Part shown: piece after piece, positions 55,541 through 64,000 of the stretch | Layout of the letters: every line of letters starts with the position of its first letter | Position numbering within the stretch: position 1 is the stretch's first letter | Source: Brachybacterium equifaecis | GTDB lineage: Bacteria; Actinomycetota; Actinomycetes; Actinomycetales; Dermabacteraceae | Length of the DNA: 64,000 bases | Assembly: GCF_023509525.1 (NCBI RefSeq) | Contig: NZ_JAKNCJ010000001.1 | Span: 124,001-188,000 of the forward strand | Direction: 5' to 3' | The notes under the pieces: model-generated | Databases searched by the model: none | Told to the model about the DNA's origin: nothing | What the model saw: the letters and a program-made list of their open reading frames with translations, nothing else | Made by a program: the position numbers and the translations under genes

Positions 55541-56601
55541 GCCAGACCCTCGGCGGGCACCGGCACCAGGCTCTCCACCAGCGCCACCAGCTCCTTCACT
55601 CCATATCCGGGCCAGCCGAACATCTCGCGCCGCCATTCCGGCGGCACCGCCTTGAAGCCGAGCGCACCGCCCATCAGGGAGCCGGCGATGCATGCCACCG
55701 TGTCGGTGTCGTTGCCGGCGCGGACTGCCGACTCGAGCGCCTGCACGAGGGCGGCCCGCTGGGCGAACTTCCCCGCGGGGATCGCGCCGACGCCGTGCAC
55801 CGCCGCGAGAGCGGCCTGGAAGGCGTGCACCACCCAGCCGTTGCGGGGGAAGGATGCGGGTTCGGAGGCCTCGGCCTCCTCGATCCGGCGCTCCCAGAGG
55901 CCGCGCCTCTCGGCGCCGAGCCGCGGGAGCGCGCGGCGCACGTCGATCTCCCCGGTGAGCACGGCGTGGCGCACCGCGAAGCCCCACAGCAAGCAGGCCT
56001 CGGAGGCGTCGGGGTGGGCGTGGGTGAGCCCGCACACCGCCTCGATGGTCTCCTGGGCGACGTCGTCGCTCTGGAGCAGCGCGGCGATGGCCGCGGCATG
56101 CGTGCGCATGAGCGCGCCGTTGCCGGAGACGCGCGGCAGGTCCCGGTGCACCTCGCTCGCGGCGCGCTGGAAATCGGAGGCGCGCGGCACGGATCGGCCG
56201 TCGGCGCGGGCGGACTCCGCCGCCCGGCGGATCACGTGGGAGGTGAGGGCGCCGATGTCCGGGGTGCCCATCGACCAGGAGTACCACTCGCGCGCGATCT
56301 GATCCAGTGCCGAGCAGGCGCGCAGATCGTGGTTCTCGGGCGCGGCGGCGGCGGCCTCGAGCACCACGATGGCCATCGCCGTGTCGTCGGTCCACTCGGC
56401 CTCTGCCCAGCCGAGGACCCCGCCACCGATCATGCCGATCTCCTCGCTGCCGGAGATCGGGGCCTGGAACTCGTAGGGCGCGCCGAGCGCATCCCCAGCG
56501 GCCGCGGCGACCACGGATCCCGCAGCGCGGGCGCGCACAGCCAGCGTCGCCGAGGCGTTCATGCTGGTCTGGTCGTCGTCCACCTCGCCATCGTGGCACA
56601 T
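55537..56601 (-). CDS. ADP-ribosylglycohydrolase family protein (ARH fold)
   Basis: A 354-residue all-helical protein. It has the two metal motifs of ADP-ribosylglycohydrolases, EWTDDTAMAIVVLEAAA and GNDTDTVACIAGSLMGGALGF, together with AAAGDALGAPYEF near the N-terminus and SGNGALMRTHAAA. The dinuclear Mg site should bind ADP-ribose; DraG-like or ADP-ribosylarginine hydrolase activity is likely. Start ATG 56601 is chosen for the GGAGGG five bases upstream; ATG 56562 lacks a binding site. It is coupled to the endonuclease-family gene and divergent from the membrane protein at 56747. Confidence 0.88.
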   Translation of the reverse strand: MCHDGEVDDDQTSMNASATLAVRARAAGSVVAAAAGDALGAPYEFQAPISGSEEIGMIGGGVLGWAEAEWTDDTAMAIVVLEAAAAAPENHDLRACSALDQIAREWYSWSMGTPDIGALTSHVIRRAAESARADGRSVPRASDFQRAASEVHRDLPRVSGNGALMRTHAAAIAALLQSDDVAQETIEAVCGLTHAHPDASEACLLWGFAVRHAVLTGEIDVRRALPRLGAERRGLWERRIEEAEASEPASFPRNGWVVHAFQAALAAVHGVGAIPAGKFAQRAALVQALESAVRAGNDTDTVACIAGSLMGGALGFKAVPPEWRREMFGWPGYGVKELVALVESLVPVPAEGLA

Positions 56602-56746
56602 CGCAGCCCTCCAGCAGAATGCCTGGTCAAAACCGGGTCCGTGGGATGCCGAACACAGGCAACCGACGGCAACCGCGGCACTGTCCCGGGCCCTGGGAGG
56701 TGCGGGTCCGTGCGCCGATAGAGTTGGCGGACACCGAAGGAGATCC

Positions 56747-57607
56747 ATGACCCCCTCCACGCCCGCACCCGCGACCTCGCACCCCGCCCCGGAGAGCGGC
56801 GCTCCCCAGCAGCCCGCCTCCGAGCCGCAGGGCTGCGGAAGCTCCTGCACGGACGCCCACGACCACACCGGCCACGACCACGGCCCCACCGGAGCGGACA
56901 TCGTCCGCAGCTTCGGCTCAGGACTGGCCATCGTGACCATGGTGATCCCGGCCCTCGCCGTGGTGATGCTGCTGAGCGCGCTGGTCCTCGCTCCCGCGAC
57001 GCCCCTCCCCCTTCTGCTCGGCATCGGCCTCGGCGGCGCGCACCTGCTGGTGCTGGTGCTCACGAGCCTGTATGTCTCGCGCACGGAGCGCCGCCTCGCG
57101 GTCAGCCCCGGGCTGCTCGCCGTGCGCAGCACCGTCGAGGAGCTGCTGCGCCTGGCCGCGGTGCTAGTCGGCGCGCTGCTGTGGCCCTTCGAGCACCCGG
57201 GCGCGCTCGGCGTGTGGGTGGGCGCGGGCGCCGCCCTGGTGTGGATGGCGCTCGCGACCGCGCAGACCGTGAGCGCGCGCCGCCGCATGGCGAGCCCCTC
57301 GAACTGGTCCAAGAACGCGGTCGCCACCTTCCTCGCCGAGAAGGTGTCCGTCCGCCGGTCCCTCGTGCTGCGCGTCCTCGACGTCATCGGCTCCGCCGCG
57401 TTCCAGATCGGCGCGACCGTGCTCATCTTCCTGAACCCCCTGATGACCGTCGGCACGATCGTGCTGTCCATCGCGACCGGACTCTCCACGCTCGTGCTGC
57501 ATCGCCGCAGCTCGGCCGAGCGCGCGCGCACCCCCTGGGCCTACGCGCCCTTCGCCGTCGGCGCCCTCACCCTCGCCCTCGCGATCCTCGGCATCTCGAC
57601 CCTCTGA
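56747..57607 (+). CDS. Polytopic membrane protein with His/Cys-rich N-terminus, unknown function
   Basis: A 286-residue protein. The disordered N-terminus (~1-50) contains GCGSSCTDAHDHTGHDHGP, a possible metal-binding patch. It is followed by about six to seven transmembrane helices (IVTMVIPALAVVMLLSALVL, LPLLLGIGLGGAHLLVLVLTSL, LLRLAAVLVGALLWPF, GVWVGAGAALVWMALATA, then IGSAAFQIGATVLIFL, MTVGTIVLSIATGLSTLVL, AVGALTLALAIL). I do not recognise the family. AAGGAGA stands before the ATG and TAGAGT (56719-56724) is a likely -10 box. It precedes the M13 peptidase gene by 54 bases containing the repeated word CCCTCTGG. Confidence 0.75.
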   Translation: MTPSTPAPATSHPAPESGAPQQPASEPQGCGSSCTDAHDHTGHDHGPTGADIVRSFGSGLAIVTMVIPALAVVMLLSALVLAPATPLPLLLGIGLGGAHLLVLVLTSLYVSRTERRLAVSPGLLAVRSTVEELLRLAAVLVGALLWPFEHPGALGVWVGAGAALVWMALATAQTVSARRRMASPSNWSKNAVATFLAEKVSVRRSLVLRVLDVIGSAAFQIGATVLIFLNPLMTVGTIVLSIATGLSTLVLHRRSSAERARTPWAYAPFAVGALTLALAILGISTL

Positions 57608-57661
57608 CCCCGGACCCTCTGGCTCCGGCCCTCTGGCCCAGGCCCTCTGAACAGGAGACCC

Positions 57662-59659
57662 ATGACCTCCCCTCAGCACACGCCCGCCCGCTCCGGCCTC
57701 GACCTCAGCCAGGTCGATCCCGCGATCCACCTCCAGGACGATCTGTTCGGCCATGTGAACGGCCGCTGGCTCGCCGAGCACGTGATGCCGGCCGACCGCT
57801 CCTCCGACGGCGAGTTCCGCCGCCTGCGCGACGAGTCCGAGGCGCACGTGCGGGAGATCATCGAGGAGGCCGCCGCCGCGGGCGCGGATCCCACGAGCGA
57901 CACCGGCCGCATCGGCACGCTGTACCGCCTGTTCATGGACGAGGAGACCATCGAGGCCAAGGGCGCCGCGCCGCTGGAGCCGCTGCTCGCGGAGATCACC
58001 GCCGCGCAGTCCCTCGACCAGATCGCCGCTCTCATGGCCGCCCCGGTCGCGGGCACGAGCGCAGTCCACGCATACGTCTGGACCGATGACGACGACTCCT
58101 CGCGCTACCAGGTGAAGCTCTACCAGGGCGGGCTCGGCCTGCCCGACGAGTCCTACTACCGCGAGGATTCCTACGCCGAGATCCGCGAGGCCTACGCCCG
58201 CCATCTCGCGCGCCTCGCCGCGCTCGCCTCCCTGCCGGGCCGCGAGGGCCTCGTCGGCGGGGATGCCGCCGCGCAGGCCGCGGCCGTGGTGGACTTCGAG
58301 ACGCGCCTCGCCTCCTGCCATGTGGATGTGGTGCGCCTGCGCGACTCCGAGGCCTCCCACAACCCGATGACCGCGGGCGCACTGGCCGAGCTCGCTCCCG
58401 ACTTCCCCTGGGGCCCGTTCTTCGAGGGCACCGGCGCACCGGAGGGCTCCTTCGACACCCTCAGCGTCAGCCAGCCGGAGTTCATCACCGCCGCCGCTCC
58501 CCTGCTCGCGGAGACCCCCCTGGATGTGCTGCGCACCTGGCTCGCGCTCCACACCGTGAGCTCCTACGCTCCCTACCTCTCCGCCGCCTTCGTGGAGGAG
58601 GACTTCGACTTCTCCGGCCGCACCCTCTCGGGCGCGGAGGAGCTGCGCGAGCGCTGGAAGCGGGGCGTCGCACTGGTCGAGGGAGCGGTCGGCTTCGCCG
58701 TCGGCAAGGAGTACGTGCAGCGCCACTTCCCGCCCTCCCACAAGGAGACGATGGAGGAGCTGGTCGCCGCACTGCTGCGCGCCTACCGCACCTCGATCAG
58801 CACGCTGGAGTGGATGACACCCGCGACCCGCAAGAAGGCCCTCGAGAAGCTCGAGCAGTTCACCCCGAAGATCGGCTACCCCGAGCGCTGGCGCGAGTAC
58901 GACTCCCTGACCCTGGATCCCAGCGACCTCGTCGCCTCGGTGCGCGCGGCGCGCGAGCATGAGACGGCCCACGAGTTCGCGAAGCTCCAGGGCCCTGTGG
59001 ATCCGTACGAATGGCACATGACCCCGCAGACGGTCAACGCCTACTACAACCCCGGCGCGAACGAGATCGTCTTCCCCGCCGCGATCCTCCAGCCCCCGTT
59101 CTTCGACGCGGATGCCGAGGCCGCCGTGAACTTCGGCGGCATCGGCGCGGTGATCGGCCACGAGATCGGCCACGGCTTCGACGACCAGGGCTCGAAGTAC
59201 GACGGCGCCGGCAACCTGCGCTCCTGGTGGACCGACGAGGACCGCGCCGCTTTCGAGGAGCGCACCGCGCGCCTCATCACGCAGTACGAGGCGCTCTCCC
59301 CCCGCGAGCTGGACGCCGAGCACCACGTCAACGGCGCGCTCACGATCGGCGAGAACATCGGCGACCTCGGCGGGCTCTCCATCGCCCTGCAGGCCTACCT
59401 CGACTCGGTCGAGGGCTCCGGACCCGAGATCGACGGCTTCACCGGCGTGCAGCGGGTGTTCCTGTCCTGGGCGACCGTGTGGCGCGGTCGCAACCGCCCG
59501 CAGGAGTCGATCCGTCGCCTCGCGATCGATCCGCACTCCCCCGCCGAGTTCCGCTGCAACACGATCGCCGGGCACCTCGACGCGTTCTACGAGGCGTTCG
59601 ACGTCGCCGAGGGCGACGCCATGCACATCGCCCCCGAGCAGCGCGTGAGCATCTGGTGA
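57662..59659 (+). CDS. M13-family zinc metallopeptidase (PepO/neprilysin-like)
   Basis: A 665-residue gluzincin. The family hallmarks are all present: LQDDLFGHVNGRWL at the N-terminus, the substrate-binding NAYYNPGANEIVFPAAILQPPFF, the zinc motif HEIGH at 500-504, and ENIGDLGGLSIAL with the third zinc ligand. CNTIAGHLDAFYEAFDV and the final MHIAPEQRVSIW follow. It has no signal peptide and should act in the cytoplasm as an oligopeptidase, as for other actinobacterial members. CAGGAG precedes the ATG. Its stop overlaps the next GTG as GTGA. Confidence 0.95.
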   Translation: MTSPQHTPARSGLDLSQVDPAIHLQDDLFGHVNGRWLAEHVMPADRSSDGEFRRLRDESEAHVREIIEEAAAAGADPTSDTGRIGTLYRLFMDEETIEAKGAAPLEPLLAEITAAQSLDQIAALMAAPVAGTSAVHAYVWTDDDDSSRYQVKLYQGGLGLPDESYYREDSYAEIREAYARHLARLAALASLPGREGLVGGDAAAQAAAVVDFETRLASCHVDVVRLRDSEASHNPMTAGALAELAPDFPWGPFFEGTGAPEGSFDTLSVSQPEFITAAAPLLAETPLDVLRTWLALHTVSSYAPYLSAAFVEEDFDFSGRTLSGAEELRERWKRGVALVEGAVGFAVGKEYVQRHFPPSHKETMEELVAALLRAYRTSISTLEWMTPATRKKALEKLEQFTPKIGYPERWREYDSLTLDPSDLVASVRAAREHETAHEFAKLQGPVDPYEWHMTPQTVNAYYNPGANEIVFPAAILQPPFFDADAEAAVNFGGIGAVIGHEIGHGFDDQGSKYDGAGNLRSWWTDEDRAAFEERTARLITQYEALSPRELDAEHHVNGALTIGENIGDLGGLSIALQAYLDSVEGSGPEIDGFTGVQRVFLSWATVWRGRNRPQESIRRLAIDPHSPAEFRCNTIAGHLDAFYEAFDVAEGDAMHIAPEQRVSIW

Positions 59660-60243
59660 GCACGGCGCAGCGGGGGCGCCCCGATGCGCCCTCCTACACC
59701 GGCCGCACCCTGATCGGCGCGGTCGGCTGGACGCGCATCGGGATCGCCGCGGTGCTCGCCTTCGCGGCCGCGGTGTGCGGCGCCCTGCAGCTGATCCAGA
59801 TGCCGTTCGTGATCGCGGTGATCGTGTTCACCGTCGGCTTCGCAGTCGCCGCGTGGATGCGCATGAGCACGCGCTTCGTCGTGGACGAGCGCGGGCTGAC
59901 GGTACTGCTCGGCGGGTTCTGGAAGCGGCCCACGTGGCCGGTGGAGGACTTCCGCACCGTGCAGCTGCGAACGATCCCCGCAGAGCTCGTCGGCGTGAGC
60001 ACCGGCGGGTACGGCTGGCGCGCCGGGAAGGCGATGTCCGCGGCCGACGGGACGATCGAGCCCCTCCCCGGGCGGAAGCCCTTCACCACGACGTCGGCCC
60101 AGGAGCTCTACCGCCTGCTCGTCACGCGGCCCGGGACGATGGTCGAGATCATCGGCCGCGAGGGCTGGAACTACCTGATCTCCCCCGAAGATCCCCGGGA
60201 GACGGCCGCGGCGGTCGACCAGGCGATCCGCGCCCGCCGCTGA
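59656..60243 (+). CDS. Membrane protein with a PH-like domain
   Basis: A 195-residue protein with two transmembrane helices in a hairpin (IGIAAVLAFAAAVCGALQLI and PFVIAVIVFTVGFAVAAWMRM, ~28-70), followed by a small beta-rich domain (RFVVDERGLTVLLGGFWKRPTWPVEDFRTVQLRTIPAELVG... GRKPFTTTSAQELYRLLVTRPGTMVEIIG), which resembles bacterial PH/DUF304-type domains. Function unknown. The GTG 59656 overlaps the peptidase stop as GTGA, so the two proteins are made together. Confidence 0.78.
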   Translation: MSTAQRGRPDAPSYTGRTLIGAVGWTRIGIAAVLAFAAAVCGALQLIQMPFVIAVIVFTVGFAVAAWMRMSTRFVVDERGLTVLLGGFWKRPTWPVEDFRTVQLRTIPAELVGVSTGGYGWRAGKAMSAADGTIEPLPGRKPFTTTSAQELYRLLVTRPGTMVEIIGREGWNYLISPEDPRETAAAVDQAIRARR

Positions 60244-60267
60244 GCAGGCCTCCCGCCGCCGCAGGGG

Positions 60268-60273
60268 TAGACT
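60268..60273 (+). promoter_or_regulatory. -10 box of the thiamine transport operon
   Basis: TAGACT lies about 20 bases before the start of the TPP riboswitch aptamer, the expected place for the promoter of a riboswitch-led operon. Confidence 0.5.
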
Positions 60274-60290
60274 CCCATCCGACATCCACA

Positions 60291-60420
60291 GACAGGGGAG
60301 CACCGCTTCGGTGCTGAGAGTGCGCAGCTGCGCAGACCCTCGAACCTGATCCGGTTCATACCGGCGTAGGGAGTCGGGATTTCTTCCGCGCGCGGGCCGT
60401 CCCGGTCCCGTGCGCGGCCC
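60291..60420 (+). promoter_or_regulatory. TPP riboswitch (THI element) with expression platform
   Basis: The aptamer runs from GGGGAGCACC (60295) through CTGAGAGTG, GACCCTCGAACCTGATC, CGGTTCATACCGGCGTAGGGA to about 60375. These are the conserved elements of the thiamine pyrophosphate riboswitch in order. After it, GGGCCG (60394-60399) can pair with CGGCCC (60415-60420) followed by CTTCC, a possible terminator or masking helix. The ykoE start codon is 25 bases further on. TPP binding should switch off the transport genes. Confidence 0.95.
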
Positions 60421-60444
60421 CTTCCATCACGGAAGGAGATCACG

Positions 60445-61092
60445 ATGTCGACTGCACCCACCACCACCTCCACGGGCGGCACCTCCGAGGGCTCCGCGCT
60501 CGCGCGGCGGCCCCTGCTGGCCTACCGCACCGTGGACCTCGTCCTCACCGTCGCGATCGGCGTCGTCTTCGGCGTCGTGTTCGTCGGCTGGGGCCAGGTC
60601 TACAACCTCATCACGCCGCTGCAGGCGGCGTTCCCGCCCGCCGTCGGCCTGCTGACCGGCGTGTTCTTCCTGCCGGCGCTGCTCGCGGCGCTCATCGTGC
60701 GCCGCCCCGGCGCCGCGCTGCTGGCCGAGGTGATCGCCGCATTCCTGTCGATCGGTCTCGGGGGCCAGTGGGGCTTCGGCGCGATCCTCAGCGGCCTGAT
60801 CCAGGGCGCCGGCGTCGAGCTCGCCTTCGCGCTCACCGCCTACCGCCGCTTCACCCTGCCGGTCGCGATCCTGGGCTCCGTGCTCTCGGGGCTGTTCGAG
60901 TGGGTCTTCGAGCGCTTCGTCTACTACGCCGAGTGGTCCTGGACCTTCGCGTTCGCGCACCTCGGATTCTTCCTCGTCTCCTCGGTGCTGCTGTGCGGTG
61001 TGCTGGGCTGGGCGCTCGTGAAGCTGCTCGTCGGCACGGGTGCGCTGAGCGCCTTCCCGGCCGGGCAGCGGATGCGGACCGCCCGCGCGTGA
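60445..61092 (+). CDS. ykoE: YkoE, ECF transporter S component for thiamine or its precursor
   Basis: A 215-residue membrane protein with about six helices: YRTVDLVLTVAIGVVFGVVFVGWGQVYNLI, FPPAVGLLTGVFFLPALLAALIV, RPGAALLAEVIAAFLSIGLGGQWG, GAILSGLIQGAGVELAFALTAY and later FVYYAEWSWTFAFAHLGFFLVSS. The conserved regions RPGAALLAEVIAA and QGAGVELAFA are typical of YkoE, the substrate-binding subunit of the YkoEDC energy-coupling-factor importer. GGAAGGAG precedes the ATG and the TPP riboswitch precedes that. The following gene encodes the energising subunits and overlaps by GTGA. Ligand: thiamine or hydroxymethylpyrimidine. Confidence 0.92.
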   Translation: MSTAPTTTSTGGTSEGSALARRPLLAYRTVDLVLTVAIGVVFGVVFVGWGQVYNLITPLQAAFPPAVGLLTGVFFLPALLAALIVRRPGAALLAEVIAAFLSIGLGGQWGFGAILSGLIQGAGVELAFALTAYRRFTLPVAILGSVLSGLFEWVFERFVYYAEWSWTFAFAHLGFFLVSSVLLCGVLGWALVKLLVGTGALSAFPAGQRMRTARA

Positions 61093-63458
61093 GCACCCCT
61101 TCCGCTGCCGACGGCGCAGCGACTGATGCCGATTCCGGCACGGTCGCCCGCGCCGCGTCGGCGACCGCGCCGGCCGCGACTGCTCTGACGATCACCGACC
61201 TCACGTGGGTGCCGTCCGGGCGGTCACGGCCGACGCTGGACGCGCTGAGCCTGCAGATCCCTGCGGGCCAGCGCGTCCTTCTCGTCGGCCGCAGCGGCAG
61301 CGGGAAGTCCACCCTTCTCCGGGCCCTCGCCGGACTGCTCGATGAGAGCACCGGGGAGCTCTCCGGTTCCATGCCTCTCGCGGGGCGTCCCGGGGAGCGC
61401 GCACTGCTCCTCCAGCAGCCGCTGCACGCGATCGTCGGCGCGAGCGTGGGCCGCGATACCGCATTCGGGCCAGAGAACGCCCGCTGCTCGCGCCCGGAGA
61501 TCCAGGAGCGGGTCTCGCGAGCGCTGCAGGAAGCCCGCGTGGTCGGCGCGGAGGATCCGCGCACGAGCGCCGATTCGATCCCCTGGGAGCTGAGCGGCGG
61601 GCAGCAGCAGCGCCTCGCCCTCGCGGGCTCGCTGGCACTGGAGCCCGGCGCGCTCCTGCTCGATGAGCCCCTCAGCATGCTCGATGGGCCGACGGCGCAG
61701 TCCGTCCGCTCCGCGATCCTCGAGGCCGCGCGCGGCCGCACCCTGGTCGTCGCCGACCACCGCATCGAGGACTGGCTGCCGCACATGGACCGGGTGATCG
61801 TGCTCGGAGACGGCGCCCGGATCCTCGCCGACGGCACCCCGGCGCAGGTGCGGGCACAGGGGATGCTCGGCGGATCGGCGGCAGCGGACCCCGGGCGCGC
61901 CGACGTTTCCGGTGCCGGGAACGCCGATGCGCGCGAGGCCGCAGCTCGGGAGGCCATCTCTGGGGAGCCCGCAGCCGAAGAAGCCTCCGCCGAATCGACC
62001 CCCGCGCCACTGCTGCGCGCTCGCGATCTAACGATTCGCCCCCGCCGCCGCGAGGGGGTCTCCGCCCGCGCTCATCGCGCGCTCCCGCCCCTGCTCACCG
62101 GGATCGATCTCGATCTGACCCCGGGCTCGCTCACGGCGATCATCGGGCCGAGCGGATCGGGGAAGACCACCCTGCTGCGCGTCCTGCTCGGGCTGGACTC
62201 CCCCGCCGCCGGTTCCCTCGAGGCCCCGCGCGGCGCGGACCTCGCCTTCGTCCCCCAGGAGCCCGAGCACTCCTTCCTCGCGCTCACCGTGCGGGAGGAG
62301 GTGACCGCCTCCCCCTGGGTCCCCGATGCGACCGACGTCGATGCGCTGCTGCGCACCGCAGGGCTCGAGGATCTCGCCGACGCGAGCCCGTACACCCTCT
62401 CGGGCGGGCAGAAGCGCCGCCTCGCGGTGATCTCCGCTCTCGCCCAGCGCCCGCGGCTGCTGGTGCTCGACGAGCCGACCGTGGGCCTCGACGCCGAGAG
62501 CTGGGCGCAGCAGCAGGCCCTCCTGGATTCGGCCCGGGCCGAAGGCGCCGCGGTGCTCGTGGCGACCCACGATCCGCGGCTGATCGCACGCGCGGATGCC
62601 GTGCTCGACCTCGCCGCGCACCGCCAGGATCGCGCGCTCGCGACGGGACCGGGGCCGAATCCGGGCACGAGCGGCGAGACTGCCGCGCGCACGCTCCTGC
62701 GCCCGATCCGGCGCCGGCCGCGTGCACTCACCGATGCGCTGAACCCCCTGTCGCTGCTGCTCATCGCTGCGGCCGCGGTGGCCGGATCCTTCGGCATTGC
62801 CACCTGGCAGACGGGCCTCGCATCCCTCGCGCTGGTCGCGGTGCTTGCGCCGCTGAGCATCCGCACCGTGCGCGGGACGCTTCTGCGGCTCGTGCCCGTG
62901 GGGCTCGCGGCGGCGGGCCTGTGGTGGTCCACGATGCTCGCCTCCGAGCTGCCCGCCTTCACGGCAGGATCCGCCCTGCTCGGGCTGAAGGAGGCGCTGC
63001 GCATCGCCTACTTCGTCGCGCCCGGCGTGCTCGCCTTCACCTCCCTGGATCCGACGGCCCTCGGCGATGCGCTCGGCGGGCGGCTGCGATTGCCGGGCAG
63101 ACCGGTCGCGGCGAGCGTCGCGGGTCTCGTGCGCGCGGGCCTCACTGCGGATGTCTGGTCGCGGGTCCTCGAGATCCGCCGCCTGCGGGGGCTCGATGCG
63201 CGCTTCTCCTGGCGGCATCCCCTGCGCTCGAGCGTGCAGCTCGTGCGCACTCTCTCCTCGACCACCCTCGCGGTGCTGCTGGACGCGATCCGCTCCGCCG
63301 AGCAGCAGGCCCTCGCCATGGACGCTCGCGGCTTCCAGCAGGCCCAGCGCCGCACGTGGGCGCTGCCGAGCCGGTTCAGTGTCGCCGATGCGACTGGAGC
63401 AGGGGTTGCATTCGGGCTCGCTGCCGCTCCGTGGGTGATCAGAGGACTGACCGGCTGA
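61089..63458 (+). CDS. YkoD-YkoC fusion: two ECF ATPase domains joined to the T component
   Basis: A 789-residue single chain. ATPase domain 1 (~30-260) has Walker A GRSGSGKST, signature LSGGQQQR and Walker B GALLLDEPL. After an Ala/Glu-rich linker, ATPase domain 2 (~310-530) has Walker A GPSGSGKTT, signature LSGGQKRR and Walker B LLVLDEPTVGLD. The C-terminal ~230 residues form a membrane domain with about five helices and the ECF-T motif region (LEIRRLRGLDARF, LAMDARGFQQAQR). In Bacillus the tandem ATPase YkoD and T component YkoC are separate proteins. Here A-A-T is one polypeptide, coupled to ykoE by a GTGA overlap. It energises thiamine-type uptake. Confidence 0.9.
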   Translation: MSTPSAADGAATDADSGTVARAASATAPAATALTITDLTWVPSGRSRPTLDALSLQIPAGQRVLLVGRSGSGKSTLLRALAGLLDESTGELSGSMPLAGRPGERALLLQQPLHAIVGASVGRDTAFGPENARCSRPEIQERVSRALQEARVVGAEDPRTSADSIPWELSGGQQQRLALAGSLALEPGALLLDEPLSMLDGPTAQSVRSAILEAARGRTLVVADHRIEDWLPHMDRVIVLGDGARILADGTPAQVRAQGMLGGSAAADPGRADVSGAGNADAREAAAREAISGEPAAEEASAESTPAPLLRARDLTIRPRRREGVSARAHRALPPLLTGIDLDLTPGSLTAIIGPSGSGKTTLLRVLLGLDSPAAGSLEAPRGADLAFVPQEPEHSFLALTVREEVTASPWVPDATDVDALLRTAGLEDLADASPYTLSGGQKRRLAVISALAQRPRLLVLDEPTVGLDAESWAQQQALLDSARAEGAAVLVATHDPRLIARADAVLDLAAHRQDRALATGPGPNPGTSGETAARTLLRPIRRRPRALTDALNPLSLLLIAAAAVAGSFGIATWQTGLASLALVAVLAPLSIRTVRGTLLRLVPVGLAAAGLWWSTMLASELPAFTAGSALLGLKEALRIAYFVAPGVLAFTSLDPTALGDALGGRLRLPGRPVAASVAGLVRAGLTADVWSRVLEIRRLRGLDARFSWRHPLRSSVQLVRTLSSTTLAVLLDAIRSAEQQALAMDARGFQQAQRRTWALPSRFSVADATGAGVAFGLAAAPWVIRGLTG

Positions 63459-63883
63459 CAGGCTCATCTAGCCATGGATCCGCTAGGCTACAGTCCAGGC
63501 ACACCGCCGAACCCCACGATCCACGGATTGCGACGATCCGGTCCCCGTAGCGAGTGCTCCAAGTCAACTTCCCAACTGGCGGACGACGCGCCGGCTGACC
63601 GCAGCTTCACCTTTTCGCATACAGGGCCGCGGACTGCCGAGGTGCGGAAACCAGGCTCGCCCACACTCGAGAATCAGCACCCACGCTCGCCTTAGTCGCT
63701 CATTGAGTTGCCCTCCTGGCACAGCCATATCTGCGTATCCACGCTCCGGAGTACGGCCCTACGACGTTGCCGCCCGGACCGAGGCACGCCTCTCAACGCC
63801 GACATGCCGGGCCCCCTCGTCCAGTCCCGTACGATGGACACAAACGATGACTGGGCTGTCCCGCCTACGCAGAGAGGAAGACC
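63459..63883. other. 425-base region without a recognisable gene
   Basis: No supported coding sequence. Short open frames on both strands lack ribosome-binding sites and family resemblance. Base composition is less GC-rich than in neighbouring genes. The only assignable element is a TACGAT -10 box at 63830-63835, about 50 bases before the last gene. No tRNA or riboswitch motif was found. Confidence 0.5.
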
Positions 63884-64000
63884 ATGGCTGCGCTCGGAGA
63901 GCACATCACCGCCATGGTGCGTAGCCATGCAGCCGGTGATGACGCGGCGTTCTACTCCGTGGCGTTACAGGTCGCCGCCCGGGAAGCCCGAAGCGGGCAT
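63884..64000 (+). CDS. N-terminal fragment of an AAA-family ATPase (tentative)
   Basis: The first 39 codons run to the window end: MAALGEHITAMVRSHAAGDD, then AAFYSVALQVAAREARSGH. The pattern of LVRSHAxGDDxxFYSVALQVAAxEAxxGH is one I associate with actinobacterial AAA ATPases (spastin/FtsH-like central domain, often beside a subtilisin-like protease). The helix would be an N-terminal domain preceding the ATPase core, which is beyond the window. GAGAGGAAG precedes the ATG and a TACGAT promoter lies upstream. Confidence 0.55.
   Translation, partial: MAALGEHITAMVRSHAAGDDAAFYSVALQVAAREARSGH

Noticed and set aside
63459-63883. A tRNA or other structured RNA in the last gap
   Set aside because: I looked for a T-arm consensus and acceptor pairing and found no consistent cloverleaf.
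63692-63928. A 78-codon minus-strand frame at the window end
   Set aside because: No ribosome-binding site or recognised family, and it overlaps the start and promoter of the better-supported plus-strand gene at 63884.

Overview
The window is chromosomal DNA of a high-GC Gram-positive actinobacterium. The evidence is the GC-rich codon use, an HspR/HAIR-controlled dnaK operon, a CmtR-type metal sensor, mycothiol-type enzymes, GTG starts with four-base overlaps, and many apparently leaderless genes with a TANNNT box 6-7 bases before the start codon. A member of the Micrococcales close to Brachybacterium is my best guess; this is inference and no 16S gene is present.

Layout. 1-9 kb is core metabolism and envelope: the tail of a sugar ABC permease and a GH13 alpha-glucosidase; two paralogous ATP-grasp ligases with a translationally coupled Asp/Glu racemase, which I read as candidates for a D-amino-acid peptidoglycan cross-bridge; a PEBP-family protein; and two GT4 enzymes resembling the pair that makes mono- and diglycosyl-diacylglycerol. 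8.9-13.4 kb is the dnaK-grpE-dnaJ-hspR operon with two HAIR-like boxes. A complete IS3-family element (13433-14733, perfect 24-bp ends) sits just upstream.

14.7-38.2 kb is an accessory metal-resistance island. It opens with a cmtR-cadD cassette and a resolvase/TniA/TniB transposon, then carries an NlpC/P60 hydrolase, an 18-Cys copper-storage protein, a lipoprotein-CueP-TlpA-CcdA operon, a two-component system, a SHOCT protein and multicopper oxidase, a TetR/MFS pair, copZ-secreted protein-copA-YHS, a flavoprotein, copB and csoR. Three near-identical TACCCC-N3-GGGGTA palindromes mark a CsoR regulon, and direct repeats with 11-bp spacing suggest separate control by the response regulator. The right edge has a MITE-like element and an ISL3 element that splits a DUF3626 gene with an 8-bp target duplication.

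40-64 kb returns to ordinary chromosome: methyltransferases, acetyltransferases, a Nudix-MFS pair, an epimerase, a NYN protein and a dipeptidase, plus benE and a tandem GNAT gene that are each broken by one in-frame TAG. There is a remarkable MshA-like/MshB-like fusion, a nuclease-family/ADP-ribosylglycohydrolase pair and an M13 metallopeptidase. A TPP riboswitch controls a YkoE substrate component followed by a single polypeptide that fuses both ATPases (YkoD) with the transmembrane T component (YkoC).

No tRNA, rRNA or CRISPR array was recognised. Function calls come from motifs and remembered families, not from database searches.
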